64,000 bases of DNA from Triglochin maritima (taxonomy: Eukaryota > Streptophyta > Magnoliopsida > Alismatales > Juncaginaceae): NCBI GenBank assembly GCA_963682175.1, contig OY821777.1:17628001-17692000 (forward strand). The letters run 5' to 3'. Positions within the stretch are counted from its first letter, which is position 1, and every line of letters begins with the position of its first letter. Shown here piece by piece: positions 10,744 to 21,837 of this stretch. The notes beneath the pieces are model-generated. The model made no database searches. It saw nothing but the letters and a program-made list of their open reading frames with translations, and was not told the DNA's origin. The position numbers were made by a program, and so were the translations under genes.

Positions 10744-12794
10744 TGAAGGGAATGTGTTCTAAAAGTTTTACTTTTAAATGTCAATTATTATGAATTGAAT
10801 GAGAAATCATTTTGTTCCTTGTTTATGTTATTCGTCTTTTAGAAGTGTTAAGGAAGATGCTCTTGGTCCTTAACCGTAGAGCTCTAAAAGATATTGGTTT
10901 ACATAAAACAAAAGATATTCGCAATCATGGTAATTAACATGAGACATTAATTACCGGGTTAAAATTGTCGTGTTTGGTCGTAGATCATTGTAGCTCTACA
11001 AGTGAGTGACAACACGGGTATGCAGAAGAGGAAAATATTACTTTTGTATACTGAATAGACCTAATAAGTAAAATATTATAGAAATGTGTTTCTGTGTCAT
11101 TAATATTTTACTGTGTCTTTGGTCCTTTGATATGAGACTTATATCTGATCACTTAAGGAATACTTAATTATATCAGTGTCTTGAACTATCGATAAGTATA
11201 GTGTAAAGGCATTGGTTGGTTAAGCACAACTTTTGTTGGAGAAGATAGTTAGTCAAAAGACTATCATTGCCCCTCTTAATTGAGTGATGATATTAGTGGG
11301 CCCCTTGATAAAGCAAAGTTATAATGTGCACAATGTGATTTGAGTTAAGTCACATATTTATAACTAGCTTAAAGAGATCAAGAAATGAATACTAATACAA
11401 AGATGACACAATACTACTTTGTGTGTATTCTTAATATCATGAGGCAAGGGACGGACACAAGTGGTGCACACCATCACTAATTGGATCGGGTTTTGGTTCG
11501 AGTGGAATTAAGACATCTAACTAATTGGGAGCTATAATGTGTATCTAGATACCGCTTATAGCTTGTGATATTAACCCTTAATATCACTGCCAACTTAGTT
11601 TAGATCCTCCCATAGGTCACACCACAAAACTGGGAAACGAGTAATGGGGACTTTGAGTTCATAGGATGTGTCGGGTTTCGTGTAGAAAATATGACACATG
11701 GGGTGAACAAGCAAAATCAAAATTATGTTGTGATTAATAACATAATTAGAATCTAAATTAAATTCATATGTGATGTAAATATTATGAGGTGTAATGATTG
11801 ATCATTACATAGGATAATATGCTACATAAGTTGTGAATTTACTACTAATCCCGAAATGTCAAATTTTGTAGGGGTTAAAACCGAAATTTGACAAGTCTGC
11901 GGAACAGTGCTCCAACGGTCGACCGGTTAGCAGTAAACGGTCGACCGATAGGGCACGGTCGACCGGACATGTCTCGACCGATAACAGGGAATTTTCATCT
12001 GTTCGAACGGTTGACCAAATGTGATCGGTCGGTCGACAGAACATAGCGATGGAATAATTCCTGTTACGAACGGTCGACCGAGTTATTGAACGGTCGACCG
12101 AAACCAGGTTCGAGCGGTCGACCGAACCTACAAACGGTCGACCGGTCCAGACGATTAATGTAGAATTAATTTAAGAATTAATTAGATCTTGCATGGAATT
12201 GGTCCATAATTGATTTAATTCGTGGCTAATATTATTTATTATTAAATAATGGATGGTTAGATGGAATTTTGCATGAAATCATGGGCAAGAGGTTGCACAT
12301 GAATATGTAATTTGGAGAGAACTTATAAATACAAGTAATCTCATTACCTCCTTAGTTGAATTAATTCATTGTTTTTCATGCAAAATCTCTCTCCTTAATT
12401 CTCCACGAAATTTCCACAAATTCTTAAGTTTAGTTTTAGTTTCAAGAGGTCATCTTCTCAAGGAAACTAAAGGGGTTAGTAATTGGATTCTAAACTCTAC
12501 TGGAGATCGAGAGGCTAGCTCTTCTCTCTCCAATCTCATTTAGAGTTTGGTGAAATCTCGGAGGCATCCAGCGCAGCAACAAGCATCCACAGCGTCTCCG
12601 AATCTTCAAGAAGTTTTAGAGAACTTCTAGGTATGAATTTAGTAGACTCATGTTTGTTTTAATAAGTTTTAAAACTAGTTATTGAAACAAACCAATACAT
12701 GCATGAAATAAATCGTAGAAAATTGTAGATGATCCTTATTATACATAAAAAAAAATCGAAAATATATATGTATAATTAAACATGAAATCCAACA
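10744..12794 (+). repeat. copia 3' LTR
   Basis: This 2051-bp copy of the 5' LTR has the same ends, the palindrome array (about 11914-12143) and a TATA box at 12324-12331. Differences from the 5' LTR are scattered single bases. Confidence 0.95.
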
Positions 12795-12799
12795 GTTTG

Positions 12800-13440
12800 T
12801 CATCCAACTCAAGAAGAGAAATGGAAAAATTACAAGTGTATTTATAGAAGATTAGAAGGTTCGAATTAATCTGGGCGTAATCGGACGACTGCAAATATGT
12901 TTGGGATACTCCAGCGTGCATCTACTCGAATACCCAAGTCGTTAGAGAAATTCAAGTGCCAAACTCTCATTTGGATCTGCTAGTGGTGGATTTGGTTCCG
13001 CTACGGTAGATTGTTTGGTCGGGTCAGCTCCAAATTTCACCACCACCTTACGTTCTCCAATCTAGCATGTGGGTGCACCAGACATCGTTGGTGTGAGCCC
13101 GTCTGGTTTTAATTGCTCAATTACTCCTCAGGTTTATGAGATTTTTGATTTTTATGACCAACATATTTTCTTTACGATCAGGTGCCTCCGAATTTTTACC
13201 TAGGTCATTCCTAACTTGCATTATGATCCTTGAGCATTACAAACATGTCCAGAAGGCTTCGAAAATAGTCATTTCTCCTTGCATTGAAGTCTTTTCTGCT
13301 TTCTTTTACTTCTTTATTACCTACAACCTGAAATACATGCAACAACAATCCGAGTTGGACAAATATGGGGTAAAATAAATGATATATAGCATGAATTCGA
13401 TGTTTGATATGCTATAATCAATGATGAGGGACAATTTTGT
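12800..13440 (-). repeat. LTR-like fragment inside CACTA-A
   Basis: On the minus strand a TATA-like TCTATAAATAC at about 12840-12850 is preceded by a block resembling the U3 of the Ty3 LTRs here (phrases such as GACCTAGGTAA, GATCGTAAAGA). It interrupts the CACTA coding block between Transpos_assoc and TNP2. The ends and target duplication are not recognisable, so the family is uncertain. The copia element split it; its other side is 2940-2998. Confidence 0.4.
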
Positions 13441-13454
13441 CAATTCTGGTTTGC

Positions 13455-13865
13455 ATCCGCGAGACAACTATTGATCTTCGTCCTTCATGTAGTCAAAAGA
13501 CTTCTAAGCATATTTTGTGAGCTACGGTCTCGACGAATCCGTGTAGCATTACCACCTTCCACCACAACATGTATAACCCCTCTATGTGGTCAACATCATC
13601 CTCTTATGATTCCATGTTTGTTTGTTATGCTACTATTGTCGTTACTTCTTCGACGCTCAAACTTCTAAACTTTCACTATGAAATACTCACTCCTCGTAAT
13701 TACGATGACATCGCCTCTCGTCTCCCACTTGGTGTTACAACATTTCTTGCATTGGCATAAGATCCTCCCACCACAAATGTATTGGTTATGCGGACCAAAT
13801 GCAAAGTCGATGAATGACTTTGAATTCTCGGTGAATGTCTTACTAATTCTCTTATCATACATCTA
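13455..13865 (-). pseudogene. CACTA-A transposase N-terminus (Transpos_assoc type)
   Basis: The minus strand gives MYDKRISKTFTENSKSFIDF, then ILCQCKKCCNT (13862-13665). This is the Transpos_assoc pattern of plant CACTA proteins (WMYxxR...FI.FA....I.CPC.KC). It continues through a DDVDH...V.GGNAT acidic block to EDQ followed by TAG at about 13467 and then LSRGCKPELTKLSLI, which matches the start of TNP2. The same protein piece occurs in CACTA-B at 48730-49182, including the same stop. Confidence 0.8.
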
Positions 13866-14860
13866 ACTTTTGCCTAAGGTCATGATTCTAGTGATTTAAT
13901 ACAAAAAAACATGTTAAACCTAAACAGGAATTAATTTCGTAATATTAATAACACTTCGTATTATTAATTACACAATCAACTAACTGATCCAACATAACCC
14001 AACTAACTTAATCAAACTAGCACATGCCACTAATCCAACTCAATATAACTAAAACCTAATCATGTTTACATTTAATAGATTTTTTATAAATTTTGGCAGA
14101 ACATTCCCTATATTTTCAATAAGAAAATTTCTTCAAAGACATGTATTGACAAGAAAAAACACCCACTTTTCGACGACATCCATCATAATGTTTCTAATTA
14201 ATCAAATTGTAGTCATACAAAATCACATAACTACACACTTCTAATTAATCATGCCAAAAACTAATTAATCTCACAAAATCACATTAATATACTGCTCAAT
14301 TTTTGATCTAGTCAGTTCCACACTTGATCATTTCGCATTGTTTTTCAGTTCAAAAACTAAACTTTGCTCATCATACTAAATCAAAAAACCAATCAAACTA
14401 ACCAACCCAACTCAATCCAATTCAACTCAATCTTACACAGTCAACTATGATCCAACATAATCCAACTAACTCAATTAAACTAGCACATGCTATTCAGTCA
14501 ACTCAATATAACAAAATCGTAAACATGTATAAATTTAAAATATATATTTTTAATTTTGGCAGAACATGTCCTATATTTTCAATAATGAAACTTCTTCAAG
14601 GCTCTGTATTGAAAAGAAAAAACACAAACTTTTCGACATTCATCACATTACATATTCATCCTCGCCAAAATGTCTTCTAATAAAGACCTAATGGTTTAAT
14701 TCAATGCAATACAAACTCACAAACAAATTCAACATATTTAAGAAAACTATTTATACGTCGAATTAATTAAAAAAATATAATCAATATACAAAATTTAATT
14801 AATCATACAAAATATAACTAATCTTACAAGATTAAACTAATTAATGAGAACAATCATTCA
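13866..14860 (-). other. CACTA-A intron-like region
   Basis: AT-rich, non-coding. It matches the reverse complement of 47400-48730 in CACTA-B; for example 14090-14160 pairs with 47735-47800. It holds a shortened version of the AATCCAAC-type repeats seen in CACTA-B (13970-14480). Confidence 0.65.
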
Positions 14861-15330
14861 ATATATAATTAAAACACACAAAATTGGGAATGGGTGGTGG
14901 TTGTGGTGGTCGTGACTATGGAGAGGGTGGTGGTTGTCGAGGCTGGTGATTGAGGGGGCTAGCGTGCAGGGGTGGTGGAGGGTGGTGGTGGTGGAGGGGG
15001 CTAGCACGCAGTGGTGGTGGTGGTGGAGGGGGCTGGCGAGCAAGGGTGGTGGTGGTGGTGGTGGTGGTGGTGGAGGGGCTGGCGATGTTGGTGGTGGTCG
15101 TGGAGGACGACGGTGGCAGAGGAAGTGGCGATGGTGTTTTCTAGGGTTAGGGTTGGGGAAGAAGAGAGAAGCTCCCCGACGACATGAAGAGAGAAGAGAA
15201 GGCGGCACGATCGAGCGACGAGGAGGCGGTGCGGTGGGGGTGGCTAGGTGTGGCGGTGGGGAGGAGAGAGATTATGGTCTGGAGAAGGAGAATAATGAAG
15301 GGGATGTCCAGTTCAGGCAACTGATATAAA
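14860..15330 (-). repeat. CACTA-A leader with CCA/GGT simple repeats
   Basis: On the minus strand this is a CT- and CCA-rich leader, with a nearly pure GGT run on the plus strand at about 15040-15073. It is homologous to 46915-47395 in CACTA-B, including AACCCTAACCCTAGAAAACACC. Long Gly- or Pro-rich open frames on both strands are products of the triplet repeat, not genes. Confidence 0.7.
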
Positions 15331-15771
15331 GAATCATTGACGGATACATACCATTAATGATTATTTATCATTCGTTGGATATAACTAATGAATGGTCACA
15401 TTTTAAACAGTTCACTGATCGATATTATCCGTCGGTGAATGCTAATAAAATACAACCGACAAATGTTATCCATCGGTGATGGTTAAATCATTCGCCGGTA
15501 GTGTTTTTGCGCCATAAAATATGGTTTACCGTCGTCTAGATATTCTGAAACATGCACCGACGGTATATATCTGTCGATGTTAGTATCCATTTCGACAACT
15601 AAAATGAAAACTAATAACTGACGGTACTTATCCATTCGTGTTTCAAATCTCATCTGTCGGTGATAATGAACACTGATGTATATAATATCCATTGGTGTAC
15701 ACCTATTTGCTCTGATGGATAATTCACCAACGGATAGATATCCGTCGGTGAACCATGTTTTTCTAGTAGTG
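15330..15771 (-). repeat. CACTA-A 5' subterminal repeats and terminus
   Basis: Many copies of GTCGGTG, CGACGGATA and ATCCGTCGG lie on both strands, ending in the terminal CACTACTAGAAAAACATGG (minus strand) at 15771. The outer three bases are TAA, where a 3-bp target duplication would be expected. The partner end is not identified. Confidence 0.85.
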
Positions 15772-17791
15772 TAATGTGAATTAGTTGTTTCATGTTTGGT
15801 TTGATATTTCTCTTAGCTTGGAGTCTTTTTATCCTTGAAATGTCAAGATTTATAGTTGGTTATTTTGAATTGGTAGCTGCAGTTTCATAAATATTTTTTG
15901 TCGGATCTGGTGGTCTTTCGTGACCTACACTCTGACCGCTACCGTAGCTCGTTCTTCAGTGGTGGGCCTCGTCCACGCTCTTCAAAATGCGCGCGCATTC
16001 GGGGTCGTTGGCTGTGAGCTCAGGTAGTGATGAAATTTGACAATGCAAAGAAGAGATTGTGTGACTCGATTAGATGGTTATTCACAATATTAGAACATCA
16101 CTCGAGAAGTCGAGGGTTCATCAGACCAATCACCCAAGAAATTGAATGACAAGCAATTTAATTCTTTATAAATAGAATACATTCCAAAGTATATAATTCA
16201 CTTCAATCAAATTACATCTTCAAGTAACATAGGAAAATACAACAATGAATCAAAATGTATTATTAGTATTTGGTAGTTCGAGTAAATGTCCAACGAGGTC
16301 TCTGGAACTTCAGCAAATTTTCAGCATGGTTGAGGTCGATTTCCAGTAGTAAGACAAACTTGGTTATTATTTATAAATTTGAAACGAGCTGATTTTATTC
16401 TAGGGAATTGGATTGCAATCTCTTGTGAGGTAATTCATTTACATTAATTGAGGGGTGTAACTAGATTGCCTCGTAGTTTGATTACAGACGAATTATAACA
16501 TTCAAATCTCTCAACCAAATAATAAATGAAATCAATCATGTAATTAGGTTATATCATAATCATACTATTGATGACGCACAAACCAAACGTCATCTAGGTG
16601 TCGATGCCTTCCCAAAATTAGGTCGTGTTGGATTGCGGCCAGTTGGGGCCAACCTGCTTAGGCTAAGGCAGGTCGCAGTGCTTGGCTCAACCTCTCTCTT
16701 CTAAATCCGTCTGCAACCTACTTAGCGGGTTGCGAATTGGATCCGACAGTTTGTAGATTTCTTTCTACAATAACTTAAACCCTAATCAAATAAACATGAT
16801 TCCTAATCCTAAACAACAATATCACCGCAACAACAATTCGGTACTAAAAGTTTCATACAACAATACAATAATAGACACACTTCCATAATCGCATCCATAC
16901 AAATCGCACTAAACATGACTTATATTTCAACTCTCAAGCTCAAATCAACCATCACTCATTGTTTTCAATAAATCTAACCAGCTTCCATAATCGCATCCAT
17001 ACAAATCGCACGATTTACATAATAATCTCTAATGTTTTTCTCGAAGTTAGAGGCTTGCACGTAACTAAGCACAATCGAGGACAATGAGGCACGTCACATC
17101 GTATTTGTTTGGAAAAAATAATTACACCAATCATCGGTCAATCATTTGGCTTAATTAGAAACTGCTCTCACACGTCAGTTTGGTTGTTCGGGTGATTGGA
17201 TTACTAGTTCCCTTATTTGAGAGCTTCGCAAACTCCACATTAGTCATTACAAGCATCTAAAACAATCTAACTTTACATAATTTTCGATACTTCTCATGGA
17301 TTTCCAATTGCAAGATAAGTAAACAAAACTTTGCTTCCACATAATTGCAGGTGGATGAGTCCCTATCTCCGAAATACTTTCTTGTTTCTTCAAGACTGAT
17401 TGCATTCATGTAGGACCGCTACCTTTGAAGAGTTAGAGAGTCATTGCTCGTAGTTCATGACCCTTACGACATGCCATCAAATTCATAAATAAAGAAAACT
17501 GAGACCGCGTAGTCACACGTATGCGCCCCTTGTTTTGTTTTGTTTTTCTATCTGAAAAAATAAATAAATAACACTCTTCAACAAGATATCCTTGGGTTAG
17601 CACATCCAAATTTATTTTTTCCTTAAAAGAAATACAATTCAAAGACAACACAACCATCAAAATAAAGTATGACAATAATAATAACTCTTTTAAGACATGC
17701 CTCCCACTAAACCACTCCTTACCAATTCTCATACACACAAACTTTTAAATTGAACCCTCCCCCCACTTCCCTCCTCACCACTTCCACCGAA
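15772..17791. other. Intergenic region upstream of the ERF gene
   Basis: About 2 kb without a convincing gene. A GC-rich patch at 15900-16020 and low-complexity sequence follow. An exact 30-bp direct repeat is present (16880-16909 and 16982-17011). The ERF promoter should lie in the last few hundred bases, which are AT-rich with AAATAAATAAATAA at about 17557. No certain TATA box is seen. Confidence 0.5.
16880..17011. repeat. Exact 30-bp direct repeat
   Basis: The same 30 bases (starting CTTCCATAATCG) occur at 16880-16909 and 16982-17011, 102 bp apart. The spacer is not repeated. It may be a small duplication upstream of the ERF gene. Confidence 0.8.
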
Positions 17792-18409
17792 ATGGAACTC
17801 CACTTCCAACAAACCTCACTCCTCTCTCCTAAGCCCAAAGCCACCACCGCCCCGGCCACCACAAAATACGTGGGCGTAAGGCGACGCCCGTCGGGGCGGT
17901 GGGTGGCGGAGATCAAGGACACCACTCAAAAGATACGTATTTGGCTCGGAACCTTTGAGACAGCCGAGGACGCTGCTCGGGCTTATGATGAGGCAGCTTT
18001 CCTCCTCCGCGGGTCAAAGACACGCACCAACTTTGTCGACCACACCCCCACCGTCAATTCCCCCCTAGCCACCAAAATCGAGGCCCTCATCAACCAAAGG
18101 AAGCAGCAACAACGGTATCAGAGTCGGAACCGAAACCAAAGCAAGACCACAAGTTTGCATGTGGGGTCCACAGAAGAGGAGTGCAAGCCATGTTCCAAGG
18201 ACGGAAACAAGGAGTTAGGACTGGGCGGTGGTGGGACGGAGGAGTTGCAGAGGGAACTGACGGAACGTGCGATCATGGACAGATATTCACTGGAAGTCCC
18301 GGCCGGAACTGTTGTGGTGGATGACATCATGTTTGGTGCAAGAATTCCAGATCAGGCGGATTTGATGTGGTACTTCACACCTTTTTCTCACTTCTTCTAT
18401 CATACTTGA
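17792..18409 (+). CDS. AP2/ERF transcription factor, ERN1/RAP2.11-like
   Basis: This is a 205-residue single-exon protein. The frame is open before it, but the first ATG is at 17792 ([11 protein letters not shown]). One AP2 DNA-binding domain spans residues about 25-81: [19 protein letters not shown], the [12 protein letters not shown] strand, the RAYDEAA helix and RTNF. The combination [17 protein letters not shown] and the short MEL.FQQ start are typical of the RAP2.11/ERN1 group of ERFs, nuclear factors that bind GCC-like promoter boxes. Known members act in potassium-deficiency responses (RAP2.11) and rhizobial infection (ERN1). Which role applies here cannot be told. The C-terminus has a Gly-rich stretch and an acidic/aromatic tail ([12 protein letters not shown]) that could be an activation region. 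GC-rich coding sequence contrasts with AT-rich flanks. The nearest neighbours are CACTA-A upstream and rps14 about 3 kb downstream on the other strand. Confidence 0.93.
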   Translation: MELHFQQTSLLSPKPKATTAPATTKYVGVRRRPSGRWVAEIKDTTQKIRIWLGTFETAEDAARAYDEAAFLLRGSKTRTNFVDHTPTVNSPLATKIEALINQRKQQQRYQSRNRNQSKTTSLHVGSTEEECKPCSKDGNKELGLGGGGTEELQRELTERAIMDRYSLEVPAGTVVVDDIMFGARIPDQADLMWYFTPFSHFFYHT

Positions 18410-20543
18410 CGGTGAGGAGCTACCGGAGTTTTGAATGGAGTTCTAGGAATAGAAATTATGAGGGTGTTTTCATTTTCGTCTCTGTTTCATCAAGGATTCC
18501 TTAGATGGTGCGTGAGTGGAGTTTTTGTGCTTCAGTCTGGCTGTGGTGAAACGGAGACCATTTCTGATCATCTGAACTTTGATATTTGTCCATTTATGAT
18601 CAATAACCTTAGGAAAGACCTCCCAACGTGTCAATTCATTTTCCCATTTTCTTTAGATGTTTGTGCGCTGAACGGAAAAGGAACTAAAATTCAATGATCA
18701 AATGAGAAGTACTAAACCCTTCAAGGAGGGTCACATAAAATTGTTTCCGAAGATTGATAACCGGTGGTATTATCGGAGATTAGCAGGTGCGCGCTTTCCG
18801 GAGGCATCCATCATAATGTATGAGTAGGTCGGATTAACAGTAATACCCTTGTTAAAACGGAACCGTTGACCTTTACCATCCAATACAGCTTAGGCAAAGA
18901 AGAAGAAAAGGCAAACAACGTTTTCTAGACGTACGTGTACGTATTTTTTCCTTAAATTCCAAACATGTCATCATACGTTCGAGACTGATTTTAGTACCAG
19001 ACAGTGTAAAGACTAGGGTCCTCCGATCTGAACTAGCTCAATGAAAGAAGAAGAAAAAGGTAAACAAAGACTATGTCAGCACCAAATGTTTCTTTGCAGT
19101 TGGTACTAAGGAACTGAGATTAGAATTCAGCTTTCTTAATCTCTACATACCTCCATACAATAAGAAAGTTTTCAGTAATTTACAACAACATATAATAATA
19201 CAATAACGTCATTTATCAATGGGGCTCACACTGAACTATAAGCCAAAGCGCACTATAAAAAACTAACATTAAACTAGTATCAAATAAATTGAGCACTTAC
19301 TTGCATACCGTCCAACTAGTATCAAACAAATCTGAGCCCTGTGAGAAAATGAAATACAGCGGCATTTGATAATATTCTGGCTTCCTGAAGGAGTTCAATT
19401 GTACAAGCACAAAATAATGTCTACCAATGCCTACTATCTTACAAAATTCAATAACCAAACAAAATAAGAGAAAGTAGTGAAGGAACTGCAAGCTAAATCG
19501 ATTATCGACAAGACAATGAAGAAAGTAATAAGAGCAAGTAGTGGTTAGCTACACTGCTAACTTTAAAGGAGTTTTCTCGACGGCAAAAGATAATGTATGT
19601 CCTATGAGAAACACCATGTATGCGGATGGGAAAGAGAACAGCGGACAGATCCATACCAAGAAATGAAGAAAGTAATGAAAACACCACTAAAACCAGATAA
19701 GGCAATAACTGATAACCATTGATCTAACAAAGAACAAAGTCACTACAACAGAAATACAACTGCTGCCTGCTGGTGCCCCTAATGAGCACAAAGGCAATAG
19801 GTCAATAGCAGATACGAAAAGAAAGCAACCATATTGTATTGGAACGAAGAAAGACACCATAACCGGTCATCCCCAAGTTTGCTTGTCAGCAAGTTCCACA
19901 AGCATCAGACATGAAAATGGAAGCAGAAAACACACGAGCAAACCCATACAGAAAACAACTAAGAAGACATAAAGAACACCTCAAACGCAAAGCAGAAAAA
20001 CACAAGTGTGCATTTTCCTCCAACTGACTTCACAAACATTACAAACAATACGTAACACAAAGTGTGCCTCTGGATACGTTTTTCCCATCTCATGTTATGT
20101 GAATTTGGATGGAACAGAACTTAGGTAACTGGGTCCAGGAACACTTCGAACTTGTGTCCACCTCAATCACACCTCCCTTATGTGTGTTTAGAATTTAATG
20201 TATCAGTCTAGAATGGGATTGAACTTCAAATTGAGCTTTGGAAATATGTTATTTGTGAATGAAGTTAAGAAGAATATAGAAGCAATTTGAGTTTGAAAAA
20301 TAACACAGCTCAAGAAGATAAGAAAATGTAATTTAAAAGAGGAATCTGACAGTTCATTGTGGTACAAATGTAGAACAAAATTTATAACCCCTAAACTAAA
20401 GGAAGTTAACACAATGGGAGACTTTTTTTTCAATGTGAATGTCAAAAGTATCATCTCATTCCAATGTTTTCTGAAATTTAAATGGGTCAAAACAATCACT
20501 TCTGAGTATGAGGACTGATAGAAAGAAGAAAAGAAAATCTTAC
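18410..20543. other. Region between ERF and rps14
   Basis: The first 300 bp are probably ERF 3' UTR. The remainder is AT-rich with no long coding frame. Sequence near 19080-20160 has the look of untranslated or intronic sequence, but no protein match is recognised. Confidence 0.45.
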
Positions 20544-20600
20544 AGCCAAACAAGATTTCAAGTCCTGAGGAACAGGACGAAGCTGTTCTACTGAATTTCC
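20544..20600 (-). other. Candidate 57-nt exon
   Basis: On the minus strand, TTCCAG ends at 20601. An open 57-nt stretch follows (GNSVEQLRPVPQDLKSCLA), then GTAAGA at 20543. Both sides are phase 0 with good splice consensus. It lies about 940 bp downstream of rps14 on the same strand. I do not recognise the peptide and found no convincing neighbouring exons, so it may be a lone exon of an unrecognised gene, an alternative exon of the rps14 transcript, or chance. Confidence 0.3.
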
Positions 20601-21537
20601 CTGGAATTTAGATTGGAGAAAGCCAAAACAAACACTCGGTATGTACCATAAAAATCATATAAAATCTATATAAAAAAACATGATTTATGATTTACCACAT
20701 GCTCTAAAACCACACTTACTAGTTATGCGCAAAGGATTGATAGGTGGGCAGTCGACTAGTAGTCAGCATGGGGCTCCTAGGCAACTAGTTCTCGACTAGT
20801 TAGACTAGCAAACTGTGTAATGTGGTCAATTTTCCCAAAAAAACATATTTCTCAACAATCATCGGTTTTTTGGGTTGGATTTGGTTGTGGTGGTCAGCAG
20901 GATAGACTTCAATTTTTTATTATTATCATAAATAGAGATTGAAAAAGGGATACAAGAGGTGATAAAAACCAAAAATAGGACAACAAAAACAAAACCGGTG
21001 AAGGAGAGGAACTCCAGCACACCCAAACAAAAGAAAAACAAACAAAAAATACCCACAAGGTGTGGGTTAGAACAAGAAAAAAATCTCACCAAAAACACCC
21101 ATAAAGGTTGTTTTCTAAATCGTAAATGGATGACCGGATCCTTAAGTGAGCAAGGAGGATCTATTGTTATGGGTGTGTACCAAGTTTTGTTGGTACTACT
21201 TTCAACATGCGACACACACTTATGTGTACAAGGTAGTTATTTTTAAAAGATATAACAAAGATGAGGTGTAAGATGAGGTGTTGTATTTAACAATGATGAT
21301 AGAAGCAACAAGGCTTAGGAAAAATCATAACAGCAGTTCTTACAGGAAGGCCGCGTACTCGACCGACCTTTTAAATCACAGTTTATAAAGCAACAAATAA
21401 TCTAGATAGAAACAACAACATGCATTTCGGCTATTACTTGTTTAGCCTTAGTCAAGCTACAAACAATCAAAAGTAGAATATCTGAGGATCAGATTCAGAT
21501 GATCTCAAGAAAAAAGGAAGCGGAAAGGGGAACGGGA

Positions 21538-21837
21538 TCACCAGGAGGACTTGCGGACGCCGTTGAGCTGGCCGTGGTTGGCGAGGGAGCGGAAGACGAT
21601 ACGCGACATGCGGAAGAGGGAGAGGACGCCGCGGGGGCGGCCGGAGAAGATGCAGCGGTTGCGGACGCGGGTGAGGGAGCTGTTGCGGGGGAGGGCGGAC
21701 AGCTTGTTGCGGAACCTCTCCTGGACGTCGGCCGGCAGGTCGGGGTCACGGAGGAACGCCTTGAAGAGGCGACGCTTCACCTCGTACTTCTCGAACAGGA
21801 GGCGCCGCTTGTGGTCCTGGATGTTGCGCGTGTCCAT
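21538..21837 (-). CDS. rps14: Mitochondrial ribosomal protein S14 (nuclear gene)
   Basis: A 99-residue uninterrupted frame, [19 protein letters not shown] to NGVRKSSW. It shows the S14 signature: RNxxDHKRRLL at the N-terminus, then DPDLP, LPRNSS and [15 protein letters not shown], and SRIVFRSLA near the C-terminus. Length and ends match mitochondrial S14 of plants, a small-subunit protein that binds 3'-domain 16S-type rRNA. The coding sequence is strongly GC-rich with mostly G/C third positions, unlike both its flanks and mitochondrial DNA, so it is a long-settled nuclear gene. The start is the ATG at 21837, where homology begins. The frame stays open for 40 more residues to an ATG at 21957; that stretch (Ser, Pro, Lys, Asn-rich) is probably 5' UTR but could be an extension. 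No classical targeting presequence is evident. Confidence 0.92.
   Translation of the reverse strand: MDTRNIQDHKRRLLFEKYEVKRRLFKAFLRDPDLPADVQERFRNKLSALPRNSSLTRVRNRCIFSGRPRGVLSLFRMSRIVFRSLANHGQLNGVRKSSW

Larger units (their letters stand above)
2999..12794 (+). mobile_element. Full-length Ty1/copia retrotransposon
   Basis: Two near-identical LTRs (2999-5050 and 10744-12794) enclose a PBS, gag, protease, integrase, reverse transcriptase and RNase H in copia order (integrase before RT). A perfect 5-bp target duplication, GTTTG, flanks it (2994-2998 and 12795-12799). By eye the LTRs differ by roughly one base in 70-100, mostly transitions, so the insertion is fairly young. The coding frame is nevertheless closed by one stop and at least three frameshifts. 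It sits in the LTR-like sequence inside CACTA-A. Confidence 0.97.
2080..15771 (-). mobile_element. CACTA (En/Spm) transposon copy A, broken, with a nested copia element
   Basis: The 5' terminus is at 15771: read on the minus strand it starts CACTACTAGAAAAACATGG, the usual plant CACTA end. Inward (leftward) come subterminal repeats (15330-15771), a CCA-rich leader (14860-15330), introns with fossil exons, a Transpos_assoc-type N-terminal coding block (13455-13865), an LTR-like insertion (12800-13440), the copia insertion, a TNP2 transposase block (2544-2935), and directly after it subterminal-type repeats (2110-2460). The second gene and much of TNP2 are missing, so this copy is internally deleted. 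Its left end is not defined. It shares blocks with CACTA-B at 46481-64000 in opposite orientation. Confidence 0.8.

Noticed and set aside
14858..15329. Open frames of Gly/Trp-rich (+) and Pro/His-rich (-) proteins
   Set aside because: They come from GGT/CCA triplet repeats in the CACTA-A leader and align with the same repeat in CACTA-B, with no conserved protein sequence.
17433..17738. Minus-strand frame upstream of the ERF gene
   Set aside because: No recognised domain; overlaps the expected ERF promoter and leader.
18431..18697. 88-codon frame after the ERF stop
   Set aside because: Most likely 3' UTR; no homology recognised.
21538..21837. rps14 as a recent mitochondrial DNA insertion
   Set aside because: Very high GC third-position use is unlike plant mitochondrial DNA, and the flanks are not mitochondrial.
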